Shown here: positions 1 through 10,343 of the stretch, piece after piece | Position numbering within the stretch: the first letter of the stretch is position 1 | Layout of the letters: each line of letters starts with the position of its first letter | Assembly: GCA_006503535.1 (NCBI GenBank) | Contig: QYRS01000003.1 | Coordinates: forward strand, 2,542,001 to 2,606,000 | Source: Arthrinium phaeospermum | Taxonomy: Eukaryota > Ascomycota > Sordariomycetes > Amphisphaeriales > Apiosporaceae | DNA: 64,000 nucleotides | Reading direction: 5' to 3' | Position numbers and translations under genes: made by a program | Notes under the pieces: model-generated | What the model saw: the letters and a program-made list of their open reading frames with translations, nothing else | Database searches by the model: none | What the model was told of the DNA's origin: nothing

Positions 1-2
1 TG

Positions 3-2032
3 CTCTCCGAAAAGGAGCAGGGACCTGTGTTTCTACCCATGTGGAAGTTGGTCGTATGGTCTCTCGGTTTGTGCTATTTTGGCGTTGTTTTTGCTGTGCC
101 ACTGTAAGTAACGCATTGCCAACACACACCAAAGAGGGGTAAAGATGTAATGACTAATAACAATCAGCCGGCGTCAAGTAATCATAAGAGAGCAGCTCAA
201 GTTCCCAAGCGGTTTTAGTACCGCTGTGCTCATAGGGGTGTTGCATGGGAAAGGCCAGTCCCAGAACGGCGCTGCCTTGGACCCGTCAAAAGCAGCCACG
301 TTCGGCAGCCTGGCCCTGGAGAACAGGCCCCTGGTAGAGAATGAAGATGTTAACGATGACGACGAAGTGAGAACGCTCGTTGACGGGGAATCTCAGATCA
401 AGCCGGAGTTGAAGTACAGCTGGGGCGCTAACATTCGCTTACTGCTCATCTCGTTCGGCATTTCCGGCGTCTATACGTTGCTCACTTACTTCTTCCCCAT
501 TCTCCGCAGTCTTCCCATCTTCGGTGCTCACGCTGCCACCACATGGCTCTGGGATCTCAACCCTAGTCTGGCGTATGTCGGCCAGGGGATCATCATGGGA
601 CCTGCCACTACGATTCACATGTTGATCGGTGCCATCGTGGGTTGGGGTATACTGTCGCCCATAGCGCACAACCGCGGCTGGGCACCGGGGCCCATCAGTG
701 ACTGGGAGTCTGGCAGCAAAGGCTGGATTGTTTGGATTTCTCTGGCAATAATGCTCGCCGACTCCGTCATTAGCCTGGGTTATGTTGCTGCTCGGCCTGT
801 TTTCCAAAACGGGCCAGCTTTTGTTCGAGAGAGCATAGAGAGATATAATCAGGGTGGTGCTCAAAACGTGTTCAGATCCAAGCGTCGAGGACCCCGTTAC
901 TCGGCGCTGAATTCGGACGAGGGAGATCCTCGTATCTCTACGGGCAGGAGAAGCTCGACATCAGAATTGCTTCCGAGTCCCAGGTTCCACGAGAACGACG
1001 ATGAGCTACGAACCTGGGACGAAGATGACGCGCCTCCCGAGCAGTTGGTCGGGAGTAAGACCGTGAGTATCGGCCTCGTGGTTTCTATACTGGTATGTGT
1101 TGCCAGTATTCACATCACGTTTGGAGATCTGGTGCCGCTCTACGCCAACGTCATAGCCATCCTGATGGCCCTGGTCTTGAGCATCATGGGTGTGCGGGCG
1201 CTGGGCGAGACCGATCTCAACCCCGTCTCGGGCATATCAAAGTTGGCGCAGCTCTTCTTTGCCCTGATCATTCCTCAATCCAACAAGTCGAGCGTTCTAA
1301 TCAACCTTGTTGCCGGCGCCGTATCGGAGGCCGGCGCGCTCCAGGCCGGCGATCTCATGCAAGACTTGAAGACGGGCCACCTGCTCGGTGCTGCACCGAA
1401 GGCACAGTTTTGGGGTCAAGTCATCGGAGCGACGGTAGGTGCTGTTGTGAGCGCATTCATCTATCGATTGTATACGGCCGTGTACCAGGTGCCTGGCGAG
1501 CTGTTTGAGGTCCCTACAGCGTATGTTTGGATCTTCACGGCGCGCCTGGTGACGGGGCAGGGCTTACCGCCCATGGCAAGGGAATGGGCCATCGGGGCAG
1601 CTGTCGTATTCGGCTTCTTCACCATTCTGCGAACGAAAGGGATGGGCAAGTGGTGGCAGGTATACATCCCAGGAGGCATTGCTGTGGCTGTGGGTAAGTT
1701 AACAAGACACCCACCACCTTGACCTACTGCGGTTGGCTGAGAGATGAAGTGCGCGCAACTGCTGACAATCGCATTTCAGGCATGTATAACGTCCCATCGT
1801 TTACACTGGCGAGGACCATCGGGGGTGTCTTGAGCTGGGTCTGGAGATCTCTGTTGAAGAAACAAGACACGCCCTTGATCGTGTTGGCTTCGGTAAGTTG
1901 CCCTTGATTATTAATCCGGTTCTGAGGACGATATACGAGCTAACACCGCGCCATCAGGGTTTTATTTTGGGAGAAGGATTCTTAAGCATTATTAATTTGC
2001 TCTTACAGAGCGGCAAGGTGGCACATTTTTAG
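3..2032 (+). CDS. Oligopeptide transporter (OPT family), 3' part
   Basis: This is the C-terminal part of a polytopic proton-coupled transporter of the OPT superfamily, expected in the plasma or vacuolar membrane and moving small peptides or metal-peptide complexes. The 5' end lies outside the window. Exons read 3-103, 168-1693, 1780-1892 and 1958-2032, each joined by GTAAGT-type donors. The first exon reads into PLRRQVIIREQLKFPSG, a typical OPT stretch. Many hydrophobic segments follow, with NPVSGISKLAQ, GAVSEAGALQAGDLMQDLK and RLVTGQGLPPMAREW, which are family hallmarks. A hydrophilic loop rich in Ser, Arg and acidic residues sits at about 880-1050. The protein ends with a short GKVAHF tail. 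The substrate cannot be told from sequence. The family call is secure; the terminal small exons are inferred from splice consensus. Confidence 0.9.
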
Positions 2033-2104
2033 TTCAGGTATATTTGGTTCTATCTAAAGAGCTCCCCTGCTCCCTGCCGTCTTCGAGAATGGGACGCCCC
2101 GTAC

Positions 2105-2290
2105 CTTTCGAAATAAAATATATATAATAAAATTACGATTTTCTTTTAAAAAGTTATAATAAATTTATTTTAATCGTTAAAATTCTTAAAAAGAAAAGAT
2201 AAAAAAGACTTTATTTTCTATATTCTTTTATATAAAAAAGGAATATATTAAAAACGTTTTAAATAAGAAAATATTACTATATAATCGAAA
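2105..2290. repeat. AT-rich island, probably RIP-degraded repeat
   Basis: About 185 bases made almost only of A and T, with runs such as TATATATAATAAAATT. Flanking genes are GC-balanced to GC-rich. In Pezizomycotina such islands are usually old repeats mutated C-to-T by RIP. A second island lies at 13,600-13,870. The original element cannot be recognised. Confidence 0.7.
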
Positions 2291-2299
2291 CTTAATAAG

Positions 2300-2467
2300 G
2301 GGGACTAGCGATACGAGTAGATACTAGCTTCGATGCAGGATAGGAAAGGGGCCAGTATCGACGGGAAAGGGAGTAGGGGAGTAGCTGGTAAGGGGCTGGT
2401 GTGAAAGGGAGCAGCTGGTAACGGGTGTTGGCGTATACGGTCGCACCCTCGTATACGGTTGCACCCT
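2300..2467. repeat. Short imperfect tandem repeats
   Basis: Imperfect copies of a unit containing GTAGCTGGTAAGGGG and GCAGCTGGTAACGGG lie at about 2375-2430. An 18-base unit, CGTATACGGTCGCACCCT, occurs twice in tandem (2432-2449 and 2450-2467) with a single C/T difference. The reverse complement of 2330-2440 resembles 14,461-14,580. Confidence 0.7.
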
Positions 2468-2730
2468 TTTAGGCGCGAGGCGCCCATAGTCAGTATATAT
2501 TGGTCGAGAACCCCGCCAAATTACTCCGCCCCCACTTGGAGAATGTGTGATCGAGTTGAGGGGCTCGCATAGCAGTCGGATGATTATGACTGTTAAGAAG
2601 GTTTGACATTTGGTACTTAAGAGCATCTCTTCCGCCGTAGACAGTCTGTGAAGCCAATTCGACAATCTAACTCAACTGTACAGGACTCGCATTGCCTAGC
2701 ATCTTCCAAGCCAGCCCCAAATCATTCAAC

Positions 2731-3832
2731 ATGTTGATCACGGAGAGCCATGTGGACGTGCAGACGAAGGCCGACGGAAAGGAGTCTTCCATGAGTGAGA
2801 ACAGACCCCCACGTCTATATCCATGGTGATTTAGTGCCTGACCTGAATAGGAATCTTCCTCTTCCACCCAACTGTCCCGCAATACCCCAACGCGTAAGGC
2901 CTCGCACGTTGTTCGAATTATGGGCCAGTCATTGCTAACTTGAGTCCAGTCGATTCCCCGGTGTTGCGCTGTTCAGCGAGATTTACCAAGGTGCGGACAA
3001 TATCCGCTACATACTAGCTCTACATGTGATGCTCATTATTTTGCAGTGACCGGACCTGTTGCAAGGTTTGCCCGTCAGATTGCCGGCCAGGGCTACATCG
3101 TTGCTGCGCCGTCGTCGTACCATGACTTTACCGGCCCCGAGCCGCTGGCCTACGATGGGCCGGGTACAGATGCAGGCAACGAATGGAAGGTGAAGAAGAC
3201 GCTCCAGTCGTACGACGAGGACTCTCGCAGGACCGTCGACACCCTCCTGGGCCTCCCCACGTGCACCGGGCGCATCGGCGTTACGGGTATGTGCCTTGGC
3301 GGTCACCTGGCTCTGCGTGCTGCTGTAAGTTTGGCCCATCTGAGTACCTACTCATATTACACCAGTGCAGTGGGAGGAATCTACATGTATCTAACACCCG
3401 GGATAGCTTGACCCGCGCGTGAACGCCTGCGTCACCTACTTCGCCACGGATGTCCACAGCCGCACGCTGGGCCCCTACGACGCCGCCAACACCTCGTCCG
3501 AGGCCCCGGCCAACAGCAACCACACCATCGACCTCCTGCACAAGACCAAGGCCGAGACAGCCCTGATCTTCGGCATCAAGGACACGCACGTGCCCGACGC
3601 GGGGCGGGACCTGATCCGGCAGAAGCTGCGCGAGCACGGCGTCGTGTTCAGCTTCTACGAGTTCGCCTGGGCGCAGCACGCCTTCATCCGCGACGAGCTC
3701 AGCAAGGGCCGCTACGACCCGGCCATCACCAAGGTCTGCTTCGAGGTCCTGCTCGAGCTGTTCGGGCGGGCGCTCAAGACGGACTTGGGCGACAAGGACA
3801 ACAAGCCGGAGAAGCTGGAGCATGTGTGCTAA
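2731..3832 (+). CDS. Dienelactone hydrolase family protein
   Basis: A 283-residue alpha/beta hydrolase of the dienelactone hydrolase (DLH) family, probably cytosolic. Exons are 2731-2794, 2851-2893, 2950-2990, 3047-3324 and 3407-3832; the lengths sum exactly to 284 codons, which supports the model. The nucleophile elbow is GMCLGG, with cysteine as nucleophile as in true DLH rather than serine. A candidate acid is the Asp in FGIKDTHVP and a candidate base is the His in AWAQHAF, so the Cys-Asp-His triad appears complete. The start ATG at 2731 begins MLITESHVDVQTK and runs straight into RIFLFHP, a usual DLH N-terminus. The substrate is unknown; fungal relatives include carboxymethylenebutenolidase-like and uncharacterised esterases. 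There is no sign of an operon-like neighbour or cluster. Confidence 0.88.
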
Positions 3833-5443
3833 GCCATTTGCCATTGGAAGCCATAAACGACGAATGCCGGGTTCGGTCGAGCTGGGAGATGGCATTGTAC
3901 ATTCCAGACCATTGTAGCTCTGAACGCAGACAAGGATGCCAAAGACAGTTTTGGGGCTACAATAAGGCATAGATGACGGTTGAAAAGAGAAGAATAAAAA
4001 GAATCGACGAAATGTGTACCCATCTAGCATATCCAACAGACAATTGACCAAATGGAGTACCCCTACCACCTACCTTGCATGCTGAGGGCATTCGTGATGA
4101 TCCCATTGAATGGAGCCAAATGTCATTCTTTGTCAGGTACTTTGGTACATGCAGCTATGCCCATTAGGTTGACCACCTGCAGGGTAGGACAAAGTTCTGC
4201 TTGTAGCATCAAATGGAACATCAAAGCTCAAGCTGGCCAGCCCAGCCTCACTTCAGTATTCGTCATGCCCATTGAATGGTTACGCCAAAGGGTTACGCCA
4301 GATTGTCCATGTAATTCACTGATTATTCCAGTGGAATGAATAGACTTCCCAGTTGTGACTGCTTGCACATGCCCCGTAGAATAAACGGTGGTTGGTGGCA
4401 TCCATGGATCTACCAATGGACAGAGCGTTGAGGATACCTACCTACTTGACCAACATCATGTCCCAGCGGCCGACCCAGCTGTGGGCAAGTGGGTGTGAGT
4501 ACCTACTCGGAAGCTTGGACCACCAAAGCTGGCAGCATCGTCTAATCTCACCGTTTGTTTCATCACCGGGTTGACAGAGCAAGAGATCTACTACTAGAAG
4601 CGTTTATGTCACTCATTTCACTATGGACGGCAGAAGAGACCTGTGGAATGCACAAATGCCCACGCCATCACCCGGCATCCGGGAGGCCCCATTCGAATGA
4701 CCCGGGTGCCTGGGGCAACGGGATCTTGAAAATTTTCAGTGGCAATCCAAGGCACAATCTGTGCTAGGTTACCTGCTAGCACCGAATGGCTTGAGGCTGT
4801 AAGGCTGCCAGATGGAACAGCGAGGTTGGAAAAAGATCAAAATGACATAGCACCATGATGTAATGTGGACTGCGGGGTACAAAGTGAAAGGGCCCAGGGC
4901 CCATAGTAAAATAAATCTGGAAGCATCTTGGACCTCTAGGACCTCAGCGTCAGTAGGCAAATGGCATGACTGTCAGTGACCAAAAAACCAATAATCAAGG
5001 AACCAAGGGTGCAAAGTAAGGGAAAAAATCTGCTTGGGGGCTTGGGTAGCGGCTGTACCTGAAAACAGAGCTCTTTTTGGGGCCACCGAATTTGGTAGAT
5101 GCTCCCAGACCTCGCATGAATGCCTGAGTCGTCGCGCGAACCTCCAGGCTGTTGCTAGACGGAAAGCCATAGAACCTTCTCGAGAAGTCATGGTGGGGCA
5201 CTCACTCCCATAAGTAGGTAGGCAAAGAATTCCTCCCACTGCTCTCGATCTTCATTCTACATTCTCATCTTCCCTCTACACACACATTATTTTCCCAGAG
5301 AAAACTTTTTTTGTTTCTCTTCTCCCACACATTAGTCCTTGCCCATTAAATAGGACCTTACTTCACCACTCCCACGAAGTAAATCCCCCACCTCCACACC
5401 CGCATCCTACACACACAACCCACATCAACACACAACCGCCAAC
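3833..5443. other. Intergenic, HSP70 upstream region
   Basis: No coding region is supported; the small open frames lack codon bias and homology. The last 200 bases are pyrimidine-rich with CACACA stretches, typical of the 5' leader of a strongly expressed fungal gene. A candidate heat-shock element lies at 5172-5186. Confidence 0.7.
5172..5186. promoter_or_regulatory. Candidate heat-shock element
   Basis: The sequence GAACCTTCTCGAGAA contains two perfect inverted nGAAn units (GAA at 5172, TTC at 5177). A third unit, GAG at 5182, is imperfect. It lies about 260 bases upstream of the HSP70 start codon, a suitable place for Hsf1 binding. Identification is by motif only. Confidence 0.5.
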
Positions 5444-7443
5444 ATGGTCGCTGCTGTCGGTATCGATCTGGGCACCACCTACTCTTGCGTGGGTGTCTTC
5501 AGAGACGATCGCATTGAAATCATTGCCAATGACCAAGGTAACCGCACAACACCCTCCTTCGTGGCCTTCACGGACACGGAGCGTCTCATCGGAGATGCCG
5601 CCAAGAACCAGGTCGCCATGAACCCCCAGAACACAGTCTTCGACGCCAAGCGTCTGATTGGTCGCAAGTTCGCCGACCAGGAGGTCCAGGCCGATATGAA
5701 GCACTTCCCCTTCAAGGTCATCGACAAGGCCGGCAAGCCCGTCGTCGAGGTCGAGTACAAGGGCGAATCCAAGAACTTCACGCCCGAGGAGATTTCTTCC
5801 ATGATTCTCATCAAGATGCGCGAGACGGCTGAGGCCTACCTCGGTGGCACCGTCAACAACGCTGTCATTACCGTCCCCGCCTACTTCAACGACTCCCAGC
5901 GTCAGGCCACCAAGGACGCCGGTCTCATCTCGGGCCTGAACGTCCTCCGTATCATCAACGAGCCCACCGCCGCTGCCATTGCCTACGGTCTCGACAAGAA
6001 GGTTGAGGGTGAGCGCAACGTCCTCATCTTCGATCTGGGTGGTGGTACCTTCGATGTCTCTCTCCTCACCATTGAGGAGGGTATCTTCGAGGTCAAGTCC
6101 ACTGCCGGTGATACTCACTTGGGTGGTGAGGACTTCGACAACCGTCTCGTCAACCACTTCGTCAACGAGTATGTACCCCCTACTCTTTGATATCATCACA
6201 ACACATGCTAACAGGTCTTTTCTTTAGGTTCAAGCGTAAGACGAAGAAGGATTTGAGTGGCAACGCTCGTGGTCTTCGCCGTCTCCGCACTGCTTGCGAG
6301 CGTGCCAAGCGTACCCTCTCTTCGTCTGCCCAGACTTCCATCGAGATCGATTCCCTGTTCGAGGGTATCGACTTCTACACCTCCATCACTCGTGCTCGTT
6401 TCGAGGAGCTGTGCCAGGATCTCTTCCGATCCACCCTTCAGCCCGTCGACCGTGTCCTTGCCGACGCTAAGATCGACAAGTCCCAGGTCCACGAGATTGT
6501 CCTCGTCGGTGGTTCCACCCGTATCCCCCGTGTCCAGAAGCTCATCACCGACTACTTCAACGGCAAGGAGCCCAACAAGTCCATCAACCCTGATGAGGCT
6601 GTTGCCTACGGTGCTGCTGTCCAGGCTGCTATCCTTAGCGGTGATACCAGCTCTAAGTCCACCAACGAGATTCTGCTGCTCGACGTTGCGCCATTGTCTC
6701 TCGGTATCGAGACTGCCGGTGGTATGATGACCAAGCTCATCCCCCGCAACACCACTATCCCCACCAAGAAGTCCGAGGTCTTCTCCACCTTCTCCGACAA
6801 CCAGCCCGGTGTCCTGATCCAGGTCTACGAGGGTGAGCGTCAGCGCACCAAGGACAACAACCTGATGGGCAAGTTCGAGCTCACTGGTATTCCCCCCGCT
6901 CCCCGCGGTGTTCCCCAGATTGAGGTCACCTTCGATCTTGATGCCAACGGTATCATGAACGTCTCTGCTCTCGAGAAGGGTACTGGCAAGTCCAACAAGA
7001 TTGTCATCACCAACGACAAGGGCCGCCTCAGTAAGGAAGAAATTGAGCGGATGTTGGCTGAGGCCGAGAAATACAAGGAAGAGGATGACTTAGAAGCCGC
7101 TCGCATCGGTGCCAAGAACGGCCTCGAGTCTTACGCTTACTCTCTCCGCAACACTCTGTCCGACTCCAAGGTCGATGAGAAGCTGGACGCTGCCGACAAG
7201 GAGACTCTCAAGACTGAGATCGACAAGGCCGTTGCCTGGCTCGACGAGAGCCAAGCTGCTTCTCGCGAGGAGTACGAGGAGAAGCAAAAAGAGCTTGAGT
7301 CTATTGCCAACCCCATCATGATGAAGTTCTACGGTGGCGCTGGTGGCCCCGGTATGCCCGGTGGTATGCCCGGCGGTGCTCCTGGTGGCGCTGCTCCCGG
7401 TGCCGGTGGTGACGACGGTCCCACCGTTGAGGAGGTCGACTAA
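5444..7443 (+). CDS. hsp70: Cytosolic HSP70 chaperone (Ssa type)
   Basis: ATP-dependent chaperone of the cytosol and nucleus that folds and translocates client proteins with Hsp40 and nucleotide-exchange partners. Two exons, 5444-6168 and 6228-7443, give 646 residues, the normal size. The nucleotide-binding domain begins [13 protein letters not shown] and contains [14 protein letters not shown] and [15 protein letters not shown]. The substrate-binding domain and helical lid follow, then a Gly/Pro-rich tail ([14 protein letters not shown]), ending in EEVD, the cytosolic TPR-cochaperone signal. The single intron splits the codon in NEF, ahead of KRKTKKD. The start is set by CCAACATGG and the conserved [10 protein letters not shown]. 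Codon use is strongly biased to C-ending codons, as in highly expressed fungal genes. A candidate heat-shock element lies upstream. Confidence 0.98.
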
Positions 7444-8379
7444 ATTGTCAACTTCCCCAAAACATAATACCCTTCTTTCTTCGTTACGGCGTTCACGGGT
7501 GTCCTTGACACAATTGAGAGGTAGTCTGGGACAGGGGTTTGCACTAGATTTCCTACATAATGATGTTCAGGGCAAAAGTTTGAGGTTTCACGATTGCATG
7601 GATGTATTCTAGGTAGCAATCATCCGACGATTCAATGATGAATAGTTCATAATACTTGCTTTTTTTTCCTGTGTGAAACGATGACTGATGATTACCACCG
7701 CCTCCTGTGACTTTAATGATCTAGATTCTCCCTCGGCCTACTACTTGTGCTTTGATTACTCGCGTTTGGATAGCTATTTCGTGCTACCTTATGGCAACCT
7801 AGTAGCAATGGTGTTAAGTGGAATAACCATATCACAAAAAGGTCTGCTGTTGAGTACACCGGAAGTCCCTTGATTATCCATGTCCAGACACCATTACCTA
7901 CAAGCTCACAACTGGGAAGTGAGATAACTGTCTGAGACGGAGCTGCTTAGTCCATGGAATAATCAGTCTTTTAATTGAAAGGTCACCGTCGACCTTATAT
8001 GACATCCTAGAAATTATGGTGGTCCCAGTGAAGCATTTTGATTATGCCATTGGTTAAACTGCAGGTTGGCTAGTTCATGCCAGTCCTATCCAGTGGCCGC
8101 TATGGCTTCGTTGCTCATTTTCGCACTCTGACCTTTGGTGGTTACTTTCGTTCACGATGGTCTGCGGGAAGGGAGCATCACGGTGAGACGGGGAGCAATT
8201 GTAGTAGTATCACAGGATCTTCTCGGGGCCTTACTATAGTCATGCTTAGCAGAGTTTCACGTTTGGGTTTGCTAGCACGAAGAATGGAGATACGTGGTCG
8301 TGACATTATTCATGAATTGTTTTTACATTGCTTATGGCATAGACACCCGACCACATGAACTGCCTCCGATCTGCTGACA
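7444..8379. other. Intergenic between HSP70 and EMI1-like gene
   Basis: The 3' regions of two convergent genes face each other here. Only short frames without recognisable products are present. Confidence 0.6.
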
Positions 8380-9263
8380 TCACCGAGTCTGCTGTTCGTC
8401 CTTGGCCAGAGCCTCCTGCACCGCGCGGCGATGCTCGATCTCCTTGACGCGCCACTCCTCGTCGCTGATGGTGGGGTCCTCGTACGGCTGCCGGAAAGCC
8501 GAGTCGTAGGGGACCTTTTCGTCGCGGCTCTCCCAGACGTCGGTGCTGCTGGGGCGGCCGGGGCGGTACTTGTTCCACTCGCGGCGGCGGTAGTGGTCGC
8601 GGATGGCCTCCTCGTGGCGGGGGCCCGACGAGGTGCGATTGCGCATGCAGAACCAGAAGTCGTCCCAGTGCTCGCTGCACGTCCGCACCGTGCCCGCGCG
8701 GTAGATGCTATGGAACTGGCTGCCGACGCCCTGGCAGTAGAAGGCCGCGTCGAAGGCCTGCCGGCACGACATGGTCGTCGGGAGGAGCGACTCGGAGAGC
8801 GGGTCGAGCGGCGGCGGGCGCTCCGGGTCGTCAGCTTGCGCGGTGTTAGTAGGGGTCGCGCTCACGTCTCTCGTGCTGGTGGGTGTGTCATTCAAAGGGG
8901 AGAAGGGAGAGTGGGATGACAGGTGGTCGGACGGGGTGGCGGACGATTGTGAGGTCGACGAGCCTCCCCAGATGGAGCCCCAGAGCGACGACGACGTCGA
9001 CGACGTTGATTGCGCGGAGTCGGCTGTCTTGGGCGCATCGGTGGCGGCCGGTCGCGATGACTCGGCAGGTCTGCTACTGCTACTGCTACTGCTGCTGCTG
9101 CTGCCAAACTCTCTTTGGACCTGGGCCATGAACTTGGCTATCTCCGGATCGCCATAGTCGTTCTCGGGCTGCTGCGCGGGAGAAGGGTGGCGGCGGCGGA
9201 CGTCTTCGTCTTGTCGTCGATTGAAGCCTTTGACGGCTCAGGAGATGCCCATAACCAACCCAT
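8380..9263 (-). CDS. EMI1: Emi1-type twin CX9C protein (DUF3128), N-terminal frame break
   Basis: Small twin-CX9C protein related to yeast Emi1, a family of mitochondrial or intermembrane-space-type proteins. The core is MSCRQAFDAAFYC followed later by CSEHWDDFWFC; both are exact C-x9-C pairs. A low-complexity Ser-rich segment lies upstream and a charged C-terminal tail downstream. An uninterrupted frame of 249 codons starts at the ATG at 9129. The coding signal continues further upstream in that frame (QPENDYGDPEIAKF), while a typical family start, MGWLWASPEPSK from the ATG at 9263, lies in another frame. The two are 134 bases apart, which is not a multiple of three, and I found no good intron to join them. 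Either one base is missing near 9175-9215 or translation starts at 9129. The gene is divergent from YME2. Confidence 0.82.
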
Positions 9264-10343
9264 TGTGAATGCAGTGTTGTGGAATGGATTCAATGGTTTG
9301 TATGTGTGGTTTGCGAAGCCTCGAAGTTTAGATATTTAGGTAGATATCAAACAGTCCGCAGGAGCTGGGCAAGATAACCACGGGTAAATCGAGCGGGGGA
9401 GAAGGATCCGTGGGGTAATTGGCTCTCAAGGTCTGGTCTCGTCACCATCACACCACCAAACCAGCGCAGACTCGCAGCATGCAGTGACCACGGGAATGTC
9501 GATGGTGCAGCGGTGCCTCGTGACTGTGATACGCAGGCAGCAAGCCGATGCCTGGGCCAATGGGGAGTATTTCTCCAAATCCGTTTCCTGCGCCAACCTT
9601 TGCAATTTGAGGCTGCCCAGAATTGTACCGACCGGCCCGGACGGATATTGATTAATACACTAATTACACATAGGCAGCTGGGAGAAGCGAGGCCTGGGCA
9701 TAGACGCGTTAAAGAGCGCTGATGACGTTTTCAAGTGTATAAGACTCTGAATAACTGAACTATCCCGCAGTCTACCTATCGGCTATCGCAATCGATACGA
9801 TCATAATTATTTACTCTGGAGAAATATCGTGTGGCTGGTGATGTGGCTTTCATACCAGCTATGTGGCGTACAGCCATACATAAGCTCGCACTCCTCGAAA
9901 TATGTATGGTAGCACTATCTATCCCCTTGAATGCGAATGCGCTGCCCTCCACCAAAAGAAGCGTACTGTACGGACCAGGGATATTCTAGTACGATTGGAA
10001 TGACGTTTAAAAGGAATAATAGGCGTTCAGTATATAGACCTGCTTATTCCTGGGTTTATTCTCGCAGGGGCCTGGCGTATAGACACAGGTAGGTAACCTA
10101 GGTCGGTTTAGGAGGTGCATTAGGTAGGTTAGGTTAGCAAGTTAGGTACGCACACGGGTTATGACCTCATGCGGGCTGGTGGGATGAGCTGACCTCGTTA
10201 GCTTCGACCTAGCTGGAGCTCAGCTGTGTCACGCAATTAAAAGGCATAGGCTTCCCGCTCCTGCTGTTACACACCTCTAACAGTGTTGTTTTGCAGCAGT
10301 GCCTCCCTATGCTTGTTCTTCCGGCCGAAGCTACTTCGCCGCC
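9264..10343. other. Intergenic shared upstream region of EMI1-like gene and YME2
   Basis: About 1.1 kb between two divergent genes for mitochondrial proteins. It contains a run of TAGGT/TTAGGT words at about 10,087-10,155. No gene is recognised. Confidence 0.6.

Larger units (their letters stand above)
2033..2730. other. Intergenic with AT-rich island and short tandem repeats
   Basis: No gene is seen here. The stretch at about 2105-2290 is almost pure A/T, in sharp contrast to its flanks. It is followed by G-rich imperfect repeats up to about 2470. The last 230 bases are ordinary sequence leading to the hydrolase start codon. Confidence 0.7.

Noticed and set aside
3281..4069. 262-codon minus-strand frame
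   Set aside because: Antisense shadow of the last exons of the dienelactone hydrolase gene.
10087..10155. Telomere-like TTAGG words
   Set aside because: The repeats are TAGGT/TTAGGT in irregular spacing, not TTAGGG arrays, and they lie between two housekeeping genes.
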